Part shown: piece after piece, positions 54,797-62,924 of the stretch
How the letters are laid out: each line of letters opens with the position of its first letter
Numbering within the stretch: position 1 is the first letter of the stretch
Origin: Thauera humireducens
Lineage (GTDB): Bacteria; Pseudomonadota; Gammaproteobacteria; Burkholderiales; Rhodocyclaceae
Direction: 5' to 3'
DNA: 64,000 nucleotides
Assembly (NCBI RefSeq): GCF_001051995.2
Contig: NZ_CP014646.1
Coordinates: 3,596,001-3,660,000, forward strand
The notes under the pieces: model-generated
Database searches by the model: none
The model's input: the letters and a program-made list of their open reading frames with translations, nothing else
What the model was told of the DNA's origin: nothing
Translations under genes and position numbers: made by a program

Positions 54797-54827
54797 AAAA
54801 AGGGAGGGGATATCCCCTCCCTTTTTT
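54797..54827. terminator. Bidirectional terminator between convergent catabolic genes
   Basis: Five A, then an 8-bp stem GGGAGGGG/CCCCTCCC (54802-54809 with 54814-54821), then six T. It can end both the FAD gene and the minus-strand operon. Confidence 0.92.
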
Positions 54828-54860
54828 GCATCAACGTCGTTCACCCGTCAGGGCTGCATC

Positions 54861-55670
54861 TCAGCAGCTTGCTAGCAGATGTTGGCACGCCTCGCGCAGA
54901 CGGCGTGCGCGTTGGAATGGGCCCACGGTGCGGGCCAATGCCATCTGCGGCACCTCGATGGACAGCGCGATGCCTGCCGGCAATGCCCCGAGCAGTTCGC
55001 GCAGTGGCAGTCCGCCTTCAGCCGGAGGCAAACGTTCGGCACGGGCCTGAAACAGGATTTCCTCGGTGCTGGTCGGGCGTGCGGCCGGCGCATCGCAGAA
55101 CTGCATGTAGCGGAAGCGCGATGGCGGGATGGCGGCAAGCCCCTCAATGGTGTCGCCGCTGCGGTCGAAATGGATCGGATCGACAATGATGCCGGCATTG
55201 TCGCGTCCGGCGGCGCGGATGATCGTGTCGGCTTCGGCGACGTTGCGCACGTCGGTCCACGGCATCGGTTCGAGGTGGGCTGCCAGACCGTAGCGCGCTG
55301 CGAGGTCGCAGGTGGCGCCAAAGTTGTCGACCAGGCGTGCGTGATCGGGGTCGTTGCCCGCGAGCAAGACGTGCTGGGCACCCAGGCGGGCGCCGGTTTC
55401 GAAGAAGGCTTCGAAATCGGTGACCCGTGTGTCGGGTTTCAGGCGCAGGATCTCGATGTCCAGCACCTTGACCCCGGTATCCTGCAGGCGCGCAAGCACG
55501 TCGCGGATCACGGGTGTATCGCCGATGGTGGGGTAATGGGCCTCCGTCGGCGTCGCCGGGTTGAGGCGCAGGCCGACGTGGGAATAGCCCGCCCACGCGG
55601 CGCAGCTCACCATGTCGGCGGGGGAGAGGTCCAGCACGGTGAGTGCTGCGAGCGAGAGCGGGCGATTCAT
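54861..55670 (-). CDS. QuiC-like single-domain TIM-barrel enzyme, copy a
   Basis: 269 aa, xylose-isomerase-like barrel. The four metal ligands of QuiC-type dehydroshikimate dehydratases are all in place: Glu134 (AHLEPMPW), Asp164 with His167 (IVDPIHFDRSG), Gln190 (RYMQFCDAP) and Glu239 (LSIEVPQ). There is no VOC domain. It is clearly paralogous to the product of 58218 in the same operon. Expected chemistry: metal-dependent dehydration or isomerisation of a keto-polyol ring. Last gene of the operon. Confidence 0.82.
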   Translation of the reverse strand: MNRPLSLAALTVLDLSPADMVSCAAWAGYSHVGLRLNPATPTEAHYPTIGDTPVIRDVLARLQDTGVKVLDIEILRLKPDTRVTDFEAFFETGARLGAQHVLLAGNDPDHARLVDNFGATCDLAARYGLAAHLEPMPWTDVRNVAEADTIIRAAGRDNAGIIVDPIHFDRSGDTIEGLAAIPPSRFRYMQFCDAPAARPTSTEEILFQARAERLPPAEGGLPLRELLGALPAGIALSIEVPQMALARTVGPFQRARRLREACQHLLASC

Positions 55671-55683
55671 CGGGTCTGGCCTC

Positions 55684-56304
55684 TCAGCGCAGCGGCGAAT
55701 TCGGCGCCGGCAGGAAGATGGCGCTGTGCAGCGTGGTCAGGTGGGCAGGGCCGCCCTTCGGCGGCCACACACCTTGTGCCACGGAGTCGGCACGAGCCTT
55801 GGCGCGGGCGTCGGTGCTGGCGTACGGCCAGATGTTCATGAAGCGCGGGCCTTGGCCGTCCAGTGCGTACATCGCGATCAGCAGGGGTGACACCGCGTGG
55901 CGTGCGGCGTAGGCGCCCTTCCAGGCTTCGATGGTGGCGGCGACGCCTTCGGGTTTGATGCCGTAGGTCCGCACTTCGTATACCGGGCCGCGCGCACCGG
56001 TCTCGACGGGCGGCAGGAAAGGGAACGCCGCGTAGGTCGACAGATTCAGGCCCAGCATCAATTCGTTGTCGAGGCCAAAGGGCTTGCCGCCCAGCATCAT
56101 GCGTTCGCGCTCGGCGTCGAGATCGGAGGCGGTCTCGAATTCGCGCAGCACCATGACCTGGTTCAGTTCGCCGATGTCCGAATACCAGATCGCGAGCAGG
56201 CGACCGAGAGCCTGTGGCGCGGTGGCGTAGGCCTCGATCAGCGGATAGACCTTGGCATTGGAGAACATCGGGATGTCGATGAGGGCGACTTCATATTTTT
56301 TCAT
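55684..56304 (-). CDS. NIPSNAP-like protein, double-domain size
   Basis: 206 aa. Two ferredoxin-like halves: the C-terminal half GPVYEVRTYGIKPEGVAATI is the NIPSNAP signature, followed by FMNIWPYASTDARAKARADS; the N-terminal half (MKKYEVALIDIPMFSNAKVY, WYSDIGELNQVMVLREF) is a diverged repeat. Biochemical role unknown. It occupies the same kind of position beside an SDR and FAD enzyme as the NIPSNAP gene at 24945, suggesting a shared function in these operons. Confidence 0.82.
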   Translation of the reverse strand: MKKYEVALIDIPMFSNAKVYPLIEAYATAPQALGRLLAIWYSDIGELNQVMVLREFETASDLDAERERMMLGGKPFGLDNELMLGLNLSTYAAFPFLPPVETGARGPVYEVRTYGIKPEGVAATIEAWKGAYAARHAVSPLLIAMYALDGQGPRFMNIWPYASTDARAKARADSVAQGVWPPKGGPAHLTTLHSAIFLPAPNSPLR

Positions 56305-56348
56305 GTCGGTTTCCTTCGGTGAGAAAAGGGGAGGGGCTGAGGCGAGGT

Positions 56349-57401
56349 TCAGGGGTAAGTCGGCGTCACCGCGCGGCGTTCTCGCGCTGCCTGGTGGATG
56401 GCGTCGACCACGGCGATGGTGCGTGCCGCGTCTGCAACACTGATCAGCGGGGCGACTTCACCGCGTGCCACGCGCACGAAGTGACGCAACTGAAGCACTT
56501 GCGGGTCATCGGCCTGGTAGCCGATCTGCTGCTGCGACAGGGGCGCCTCCCAGTCGGCGCGCTCGTCGTAGCGCCACAGCTTGAGCTGCGGAATGGACAG
56601 TGCGCCCTCGGTACCCGACAGCAACAGGCAGGGTTGATCGTATTCCTTGGCGAACTTGGGGACCTCGTTGAGGTTCTTTTCCCAGCCCCAGGGAGAGGCG
56701 ACGGCATCCGAGCCGACGATGCTGGCCAGTGCGCCGCTCTCGAAACGGAAGTTGATCGTCGCCGTGTCTTCCACCGCGAAGCCGCGTAGCGCATTGCTTG
56801 TGAAGGCCTGCACCTCGACCACTTCGCCGTAGAGGTGGCGGAGCAGGTCGGTTTCGTGCACCAGGTTGATCAGGATGACTCCGGCGCCCGCTTCGCGGCG
56901 CCAGGTCATGTCGTAATAGGCGTCGGGCTTCTTCGTTTGCCACAGTGCGGTCGCCAGGCTGGGGCGGCCGAGCGCGCCAGAGTCGATGACCTCTTTGGCG
57001 CGCGCAATCACCGGATTGTGGCGGCGATGGTGACCGACGAGGATGGGGGTCGGGCTGTCGCGCAGTGCGGCGATCAGACGACGTGCGTCATCCAGCGAGG
57101 TCGCGACCGGCTTCTCGAGCAGGGCAGGTACGCCCGCGGCGATGCAGTCGAGTGCGGTCGGCACATGGAGGTCGTTGGGATTGACGATCAGCGCGGCGTC
57201 CGGCTTCACCACGGAGAGCATCGTCCGGGCGTCGGTGAAGGCGGCGACGCCTTCTTCGTCAGCCAGGCTGCGAGTGAAGGGGTCGACCACTGCGACCAGT
57301 TCGACGTCGGGCACGCGTTTCATTGTGCCGACGTGCTGGCGACCCATGATGCCTGCGCCGATCAGGGCGATACGCAGCGGCGTGGAATGGGAGGTGTGCA
57401 T
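56349..57401 (-). CDS. Gfo/Idh/MocA-family oxidoreductase
   Basis: 350 aa. NAD(P)-binding RIALIGAGIMGRQHVGTMKR at the start, the conserved Lys in ALLEKPVATSLDDARRL and GAGVILINLVHETDLLRHLY in the catalytic half, similar to inositol-dehydrogenase-type enzymes. Oxidises a hydroxyl of a sugar or cyclitol-like ring. It follows the SDR gene by 8 bp and precedes the NIPSNAP gene. It is not close to LigC, so it is not a pathway duplicate. Confidence 0.88.
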   Translation of the reverse strand: MHTSHSTPLRIALIGAGIMGRQHVGTMKRVPDVELVAVVDPFTRSLADEEGVAAFTDARTMLSVVKPDAALIVNPNDLHVPTALDCIAAGVPALLEKPVATSLDDARRLIAALRDSPTPILVGHHRRHNPVIARAKEVIDSGALGRPSLATALWQTKKPDAYYDMTWRREAGAGVILINLVHETDLLRHLYGEVVEVQAFTSNALRGFAVEDTATINFRFESGALASIVGSDAVASPWGWEKNLNEVPKFAKEYDQPCLLLSGTEGALSIPQLKLWRYDERADWEAPLSQQQIGYQADDPQVLQLRHFVRVARGEVAPLISVADAARTIAVVDAIHQAARERRAVTPTYP

Positions 57402-57409
57402 TGCGTCGC

Positions 57410-58198
57410 TCAGTCCGTCTTGGGCATGCCGGGGATGGTGCTCATCAACGAATGGGTGAATCCGCCATCGACGCAGATGTTCTGCCCGGTGATGTAGGTC
57501 GCGCCCGGACTGAGCAGGAAGGCGACGGTGTGGGCGATGTCCTCCGGTTGGCCGATGCGATGCAGCGGGACGATGGCCTTGCGGCGCGCGGCGACGTCGG
57601 CGTTCTGGTACAGACGGTCGGTCAGGGTGGTATGCACCATGCCGGGCGACAGGCTGTTGACGCGGATCCCGTCGGCAGCCCACTCCAGCGCCAGTTGCTG
57701 GCACAGCATGATCATCGCCGCCTTGGATGAGGAGTACGCGCCGCTGTTGGGGTGGGCTTGCATGCCGGCCATCGAGGCCACGGCGACCATTGCACCGCAG
57801 CTGTTCTTCAGTGCCGGGTAGGCGGCCTGGGCCAGAAGCCAGGTGGCGCGGGTGTTGACGGCGAACAGGCGGTCCCAGCTGTCGATGTCGAGCTGGGCGA
57901 GTGAGCTGGGGCCGAGGATGCCGGCGTTGCAGACCAGGGCGTCGAGCCCCCCGCAGAATTCTTCCGCCTCGGACACCAGGCGTGCCGGCACGGCTGGGTC
58001 GGACAGGTCGCCCAGCACGGCCGCGGCGTCGGCGCCCAAGCTTTTCAGCTCGGACAACAGATTGGCGAGGTGCTCGCCCGGGTGGGTTGCGCCGATGGCC
58101 AGGCGCACGGTCTGTCCGGCGGCCCGGGCGTCACGTGTCAGCTGAAGGGCGATGGCGGCGCCGATGCCACGGCTGGCGCCGGTAATGAGTGCGCGCAT
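57410..58198 (-). CDS. Short-chain dehydrogenase/reductase
   Basis: 262 aa. TGASRGIG cofactor loop, CNAG, catalytic Ser in VAVASMAGM and the YSSSK motif. Paralogous to the SDR at 27094: both have NSGAYS(S/A)SKA and a matching C-terminal half. Possibly oxidises a ring hydroxyl to the ketone needed by the FAD dehydrogenases. Tight spacing on both sides (8 and 19 bp). Confidence 0.9.
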   Translation of the reverse strand: MRALITGASRGIGAAIALQLTRDARAAGQTVRLAIGATHPGEHLANLLSELKSLGADAAAVLGDLSDPAVPARLVSEAEEFCGGLDALVCNAGILGPSSLAQLDIDSWDRLFAVNTRATWLLAQAAYPALKNSCGAMVAVASMAGMQAHPNSGAYSSSKAAMIMLCQQLALEWAADGIRVNSLSPGMVHTTLTDRLYQNADVAARRKAIVPLHRIGQPEDIAHTVAFLLSPGATYITGQNICVDGGFTHSLMSTIPGMPKTD

Positions 58199-58217
58199 GG
58201 GGTGTCTCCTCGGTGTG

Positions 58218-59054
58218 TCAGGCAGCGGTTCTGGCGTGGATCACGATGGCCTTGGCGGCTTCGAGCGCACTGCGGGCCCAGTGCTCGACACCGACCAGGG
58301 GAACGCGTGCGTCGTTCGGAATCTCGACGCCCACCGGCAGATCCGCCGGCAACGACTTCCAGATGCCGGCGAGGTTGATCGCGCCTTCGCCCGGCAGTAG
58401 CCGCTCGCAGCGTGCGGCATGGATCAGGCCCTCCGTGGTGGTCGGCCGTTCGGCGGGACCGTCGCAGATCTGTGCGTAGTGCAACCATTCGCGCGGGAGC
58501 CCGTCGAGGTCGGCCAGCGTGCCGCCGGAGCGGTCGAAATGTAGTGCGTCGATGAGGATGCCGCCGTTGTCCGGCCGGGCTGCGGAGATGATTTCGATGG
58601 CGTCGTGGATACCCGGCGCGGCGGTCCAGGGCATGAACTCGAGGTCGCCCGACAACCCGTAGGGCTTTGCGGCTTCGCACAGCCGGGCGTAGGAGTCGAT
58701 CAGACGCGCGCGGTCGGCGTCGTCGCAGGCGACCAATATGCATTGCGCTCCCAAGCGTTGGCCCACCTCGAAGAAGCGCGTGTACTGCGCCGGATCGAAG
58801 TCGGCATTCAGACGGATCATCTCCAGGTCGAAGATCTTCACGCCGGTATCGGCAATACGCGCAAGTGTTTCCCGCAGCAGCGCTTCGTCGTCCATCAGCG
58901 GATAGGCGGCGCCGCCAGGCGCCGCGGGCAGCAGCCGGATGCCGGCGTGGCTGTAGCCGCAGCGTGCCGCCAGCTCGACAAGTTGTGGCGGTTTGTGGTC
59001 CAACGCGGTGAGCTGCGACGGGGAAAACGGCGGTAGGGCGGGGGTGGGGATCAT
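58218..59054 (-). CDS. QuiC-like single-domain TIM-barrel enzyme, copy b
   Basis: 278 aa from the ATG complementary to 59052-59054, with GGAAGAG just upstream; an ATG 12 codons earlier is possible. Metal ligands Glu139 (GDLEFMPW), Asp169 (LIDALHFDRSG), Gln195 (HYAQICDGP) and Glu244 (VGVEIPN) match those of QuiC and of the paralogue at 54861. Two related barrel enzymes in one operon suggest two different dehydrations or epimerisations, or activity on stereoisomers. Confidence 0.82.
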   Translation of the reverse strand: MIPTPALPPFSPSQLTALDHKPPQLVELAARCGYSHAGIRLLPAAPGGAAYPLMDDEALLRETLARIADTGVKIFDLEMIRLNADFDPAQYTRFFEVGQRLGAQCILVACDDADRARLIDSYARLCEAAKPYGLSGDLEFMPWTAAPGIHDAIEIISAARPDNGGILIDALHFDRSGGTLADLDGLPREWLHYAQICDGPAERPTTTEGLIHAARCERLLPGEGAINLAGIWKSLPADLPVGVEIPNDARVPLVGVEHWARSALEAAKAIVIHARTAA

Positions 59055-59086
59055 TGTCTCTTCCGTGTTGTGGTTATTAGGGGGTG

Positions 59087-60946
59087 TCATGCGCGGCGGC
59101 GTTCGCTGCTTTCGTCAGGCCTCCAGACGGCAACGGTTTCGTGCGGGATGTGCGGAGCGCTGCCCGTCATGGCATGGCCTTGCGTAGATGCGGGGGCACC
59201 TTCCAGCGCGACACCTGCTGCGTGGTGAGCTGCGATGTAGCCGAAGGTCATTGCCGGACCCAACGTGATGCCACCGCTTGGATAGCGCCCGCCCATCACG
59301 CTCGACATGTCCGCACCGCAGGCGTACAGGCCGTCGATGGGCTGGCCGTCGGCATCCAGCACGCGGGCCGCGGCGTCGGTGCGCAGGCCGGCAAAGGTGC
59401 CCAGGCTGCCGGGCAGCACGTGAACCGCGTAGTAGGGGCCGCTTTCGATCGGGGCGACGCAGGGGTTCGGTTGATGGCCTGCGTCGCCATTGATGCGGTT
59501 GTATGGGGTGTCGCCACGACCAAAGGCGGGGTCTTCGCCGCGCTGGGCGTAGCGGTTGTATTGCGCCACGGTCGCAGCCAGGCCGGCTGCGTCGATGCCG
59601 CAGGCATGTGCCAGCGCTTCGATGCTGTCGCCGCGTTTCAGGTAGCCCGAGCGCAGCATGGGGCCGAGCGGAAAAGGTGCGGGACGCACACGGCCCAGCC
59701 CGTAGCGACGGATGAAGCGGTGGTCGCACAGCAACCAGGCTTCTGCCGCGTCGCCTTGATGTGTGGTGGCGAATAGCGCAGAAATGAAGTCGTAGTAGGA
59801 CCCGGCTTCATTCACGAAGCGGTTGCCGTCGCGGCGCACGGCGATGATGCCCGGCTTGGCACGCTCGATCAGATGCGGGAAATGACCGACGCTGCCGTCC
59901 TTGCGTTCCACGCGAGACACGGGCGCCCAGGCGCCGGCCGCCGGCAGTGTGTCCGGGACCGTGCCGCCCGCGCTTTCGCCCAGGCGCAGACCGTCGCCGG
60001 TGTTGCTGAAAGGCGCGGCGGACCAGTGCTCGCGTCCTGTCGGCGTATGTGGAAACAAACGTTGAGCCCGTTTGGGATCGTGCGGAAAGCCGCCAGCGGC
60101 CAGCACTACGCCACAACGGGCGCGAACTTCGATGTCGCCGCGTGGGGCACCGCTGAATGCCGTGCTCACCAAGGCGCCATGCACCTTGCCGTTCTCGACG
60201 ATCAACTCGCGCACCGGACTATCGGTCCAGATCTGCACGTCGCGATCGAATGCGGACTTGGCCAGCCGCGCGACTAGGGCGTTGCCGTTGACCAGCCTCA
60301 TGCCGCGGCGGTGGAGGAGCAGATCCATGAAATGCACCAGTACGCGGCGGGTAACGTGGCGGAAGGATTCCCACGATCGCAGGCTGTTCATGAAATGACG
60401 CAGGTCGGCCCCCGATGCGATGCCCATGCCCCAGGGTGCGATGAGGTCCAGCGGCGGACGCAGACGCTTGACGTGCGCCCCAAGTTCGCGTGCGTCGAAC
60501 GGTGCCGCGCACACCGAGCGTCCGCCGGTAGCCGCGCCTGGCTGCTTGCCGTGGAAGTCGGGGATCAGGTTGCCGTCGATGAACTGCACGGTGGTTTTCT
60601 TGCGGAAGAAGTCCACCATGCGCGGGCCATGCGTCAGGAAAGCATCGACGCGGTCGGCGTCGTAGTGCTCGCCCAGTTCATTGCGCAGATAGGTGCGTGG
60701 CACCTCGATGTCTTCGACGATACCGGCTTCTACAGCCAGCGGATTGCGCGGAATCCATAGCCAGCCGCCCGACCAGGCCGAGGTGCCGCCATAGACGGAT
60801 TCCTTCTCGACCACCAGGACTTTCAGGCCGAGCTCGGCGGCGACCACTGCGCTCGACAGGCCGCCTGCTCCGGAGCCGACCACCAGCAGGTCGACTTCGA
60901 TGGGCGCGTTGGAAACGGGTGAGGCAGAGGCAGTCGCAGCGTTCAT
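59087..60946 (-). CDS. KstD-like FAD-dependent dehydrogenase, copy 3
   Basis: 619 aa, somewhat longer than the other two copies at both ends. FAD site LLVVGSGAGGLSSAVVAAEL; YGGTSAWSGGWLWIPRNPL; C-terminal SVMGGRYPSGGITLGPAMTF with the KstD-type Tyr and Gly region slightly altered (YPSGG instead of YPGxG). Closer to copy 1 (25291) than to copy 2 in the N-terminal motif. Second gene of the operon after the aroE-like gene. Likely removes hydrogen from an oxo-cyclohexane or cyclohexene carboxylate toward an aromatic product. Confidence 0.9.
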   Translation of the reverse strand: MNAATASASPVSNAPIEVDLLVVGSGAGGLSSAVVAAELGLKVLVVEKESVYGGTSAWSGGWLWIPRNPLAVEAGIVEDIEVPRTYLRNELGEHYDADRVDAFLTHGPRMVDFFRKKTTVQFIDGNLIPDFHGKQPGAATGGRSVCAAPFDARELGAHVKRLRPPLDLIAPWGMGIASGADLRHFMNSLRSWESFRHVTRRVLVHFMDLLLHRRGMRLVNGNALVARLAKSAFDRDVQIWTDSPVRELIVENGKVHGALVSTAFSGAPRGDIEVRARCGVVLAAGGFPHDPKRAQRLFPHTPTGREHWSAAPFSNTGDGLRLGESAGGTVPDTLPAAGAWAPVSRVERKDGSVGHFPHLIERAKPGIIAVRRDGNRFVNEAGSYYDFISALFATTHQGDAAEAWLLCDHRFIRRYGLGRVRPAPFPLGPMLRSGYLKRGDSIEALAHACGIDAAGLAATVAQYNRYAQRGEDPAFGRGDTPYNRINGDAGHQPNPCVAPIESGPYYAVHVLPGSLGTFAGLRTDAAARVLDADGQPIDGLYACGADMSSVMGGRYPSGGITLGPAMTFGYIAAHHAAGVALEGAPASTQGHAMTGSAPHIPHETVAVWRPDESSERRRA

Positions 60947-61046
60947 CGGATTGATCCGGTTCGAGCAAAAAGATGGGGCGGGCGGAGGTGTTCTGTGGCC
61001 TGCCGGCTTGGCTAGGGCGCCCGCCCCGAAGGGACGCGGTAGACGC

Positions 61047-61865
61047 TCAGCGGGCCAGTGGACCGGCTTCGAGCAGGAAGTCGATCATCCGATCGCGCAC
61101 GGCAGCGAACATGCCGGTGCCGATCTGCGTCAGGCAGCCCTTGTCCCGCGCGGCCTGGATCATCGGTGTGACGGCAGGTACGGTGATCACGTCGCCGACG
61201 AACATGCCCGCGACGAACTTGTCGGCCTGAACCGGCAGTGGGTCATCGGCGCGCATGCCGGCGGGCGTGGCGTTGACGATGACGTCGAAGCCGCTCGGGT
61301 CATTGCTGCCGGCGATGACCTTGTCGCCATGCACGCTGCGCAGGCGGGTGATCAAGGCATCGCAACGTTGGGTGTCACCGTCATGCACGGCCAGTTCGGA
61401 GACGCCGGCGTCGAGCAGAGCCAGGGCGATGGCCGAGCCTGCGCCACCGGCGCCGACCAACAGAGCGCGCTTGCCTTCGGGCTGACAGCCCACCGCGCGC
61501 GCCGCGGCAACGAAGCCTTCGCCATCACACATGTCGCCATGCCAGCTGCCGTCAGGGTTGCGGCGCATGATGTTGCAGGCGCTCAGGAAATTCGCACGAT
61601 CGGTGGCGGTGGCACACAGCGCGTGGGCGGCGAACTTGTGCGGCACGGTCATGCTGATGCCGTCGAAGTTCTTGGCAAGGCTGATGCCGCTCACCAGCGT
61701 GGCGAGGTCGGCCGGGCTGACATGGACCGGCACCATGACTGCATTCACGCCCCGTTCGTGCAAGGTCGCGGTAACGCCTGCGGGCGATTTCACCTGTGCA
61801 ATCGGGTCACCCATGATCGCGAGGACACGGGTTTCGCCGCTGAGGGACTGAAGGGGGTGGCTCAT
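61047..61865 (-). CDS. Shikimate-dehydrogenase-like enzyme with altered active-site loop
   Basis: 272 aa, AroE fold. Kept: catalytic Lys77 (SMTVPHK), Asp114 and the nucleotide loop LLVGAGGAGSAIALALL. Changed: the usual NTD of the Asp loop reads GDMCDGEGF, and the substrate loop is GDPIAQVKSPAGVT. These differ from the aroE at 44705, so the substrate is probably a related hydroaromatic acid rather than shikimate. It is the first gene of the operon, 35 bp from the candidate IclR2 operator. Confidence 0.87.
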   Translation of the reverse strand: MSHPLQSLSGETRVLAIMGDPIAQVKSPAGVTATLHERGVNAVMVPVHVSPADLATLVSGISLAKNFDGISMTVPHKFAAHALCATATDRANFLSACNIMRRNPDGSWHGDMCDGEGFVAAARAVGCQPEGKRALLVGAGGAGSAIALALLDAGVSELAVHDGDTQRCDALITRLRSVHGDKVIAGSNDPSGFDVIVNATPAGMRADDPLPVQADKFVAGMFVGDVITVPAVTPMIQAARDKGCLTQIGTGMFAAVRDRMIDFLLEAGPLAR

Positions 61866-61899
61866 GTATCGTCTCCGTGAAGCCCGTTTTTGTAAAAAT

Positions 61900-61914
61900 T
61901 GAAATGCAGTTCCA
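61900..61914. promoter_or_regulatory. IclR2 operator candidate 3
   Basis: TGAAATGCAGTTCCA, 34 bp upstream of the aroE-like start on the minus strand; same dyad as at 52759 and 52956. A further palindromic patch TATTTCAGAAATA follows at 61926-61938. Confidence 0.6.
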
Positions 61915-62025
61915 AAATGAAAACATATTTCAGAAATAACTGCAACGCGTGCATGATGTCTGGGGTGTAACAGGGCTGCGCAGTGGCAAGATCAACGAGG
62001 TCGGTAGCGGCCTTCAGGAGGACGA

Positions 62026-62658
62026 ATGAAGATCGATGGGGTGATATTCGATTGCGACGGCACGCTGGTTGACAGTGAAGGGCTGGCCGTCGAGATCGTG
62101 TTGGAACTGCTGGCGGAAGCCGGCGTGAGGCTGAGCGCGGCTGAGCTGATGCCACGCTTTCACGGCCGGCGCTTTGCGACAGTGGTCGACGAACTGTGTC
62201 AGGCGTTTCCGGTGCTGGATGCGCAGGCTCTGACGGCGCACTTTCGCGCACGTACCCCGGTGGTGTTCCGTCAGCGGCTCAAGGCCATGCCTGGTGCGCT
62301 GGCGTTGGTGAGTGGCCTGGAGATCGAGAAATGTGTGGCGTCGAACGGGCCCGTCAGCAAGATCGAGACCTGCTTGGCGGTGACCGGGCTGCTGCCGCAT
62401 TTCGAAGGGCGGATCGTCAGTGCCTTCGAAGTTGAGGCGTGGAAACCGGACCCGCGCCTGATCGAGGTGGCTGCGCAGCGCATGGGCGTGGCGATCGATC
62501 GGTGCCTGCTGGTCGAGGACAGCCTGCCCGGTGTGCAGGCTGGACTAACTGCGGGCGCGCGGGTCGTCGCCTACCGGATGAGCGATCTGCAGCTCGGGGC
62601 GCTAGTGGGGCGAGTTACCCGGATCGATGAGCTGAGCGACCTTCAGGCTTTGCTCTGA
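62026..62658 (+). CDS. HAD-superfamily phosphatase, beta-phosphoglucomutase/GPH-like
   Basis: 210 aa. HAD motif I FDCDGTLVDSEG with nucleophile Asp9 and acid/base Asp11, motif II in CVASNGPVSK, motif III Lys in EVEAWKPDPRL and motif IV VEDSLPGVQAG. It removes phosphate from a small metabolite; the YieH-like 6-phosphogluconate phosphatase group is similar. AGGAGG precedes the ATG. It is divergent from the aroE-like operon and convergent with pobA; a link to the catabolic pathway is not evident. Confidence 0.9.
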   Translation: MKIDGVIFDCDGTLVDSEGLAVEIVLELLAEAGVRLSAAELMPRFHGRRFATVVDELCQAFPVLDAQALTAHFRARTPVVFRQRLKAMPGALALVSGLEIEKCVASNGPVSKIETCLAVTGLLPHFEGRIVSAFEVEAWKPDPRLIEVAAQRMGVAIDRCLLVEDSLPGVQAGLTAGARVVAYRMSDLQLGALVGRVTRIDELSDLQALL

Positions 62659-62924
62659 GGGCAGGGCGCCGCGAACATGAGCGGCACCTCCGTCAGCTCC
62701 ACCCCATCCGGTGTCTCGAATCAAACGCCCGTCGTTGCAGTCAAGTGCCTGCGGATACCCGATATTCCCGGAAGGATGCTCGTGCTCCGTCACACTCTCG
62801 AGCGCCTCGCAGGCTGACACGATGTGCAGCTGAACCCTATCAGGGCGAAAGAACAGAACGGGCGACACCTTGTGGGTGACGCCCGTTCTGGCATGCGGCG
62901 CCGCTTTCCGGCGCGCGATGAGGC
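62659..62924. other. Region between HAD gene and pobA
   Basis: 266 bp. It contains the pobA terminator and, on the minus strand, a stretch that reads as plausible protein in two adjoining frames without a start codon. It may be a gene remnant; nothing recognisable. Confidence 0.35.
62846..62890 (-). terminator. Terminator of pobA
   Basis: On the minus strand AGAACGGGC (62889-62881) pairs with GCCCGTTCT (62863-62855), followed by GTTCTTTC. Confidence 0.75.

Noticed and set aside
62659..62850. A broken minus-strand gene downstream of pobA
   Set aside because: Plausible residues appear in two adjoining frames but there is no start codon, ribosome site or recognisable family; recorded only as a possible remnant.
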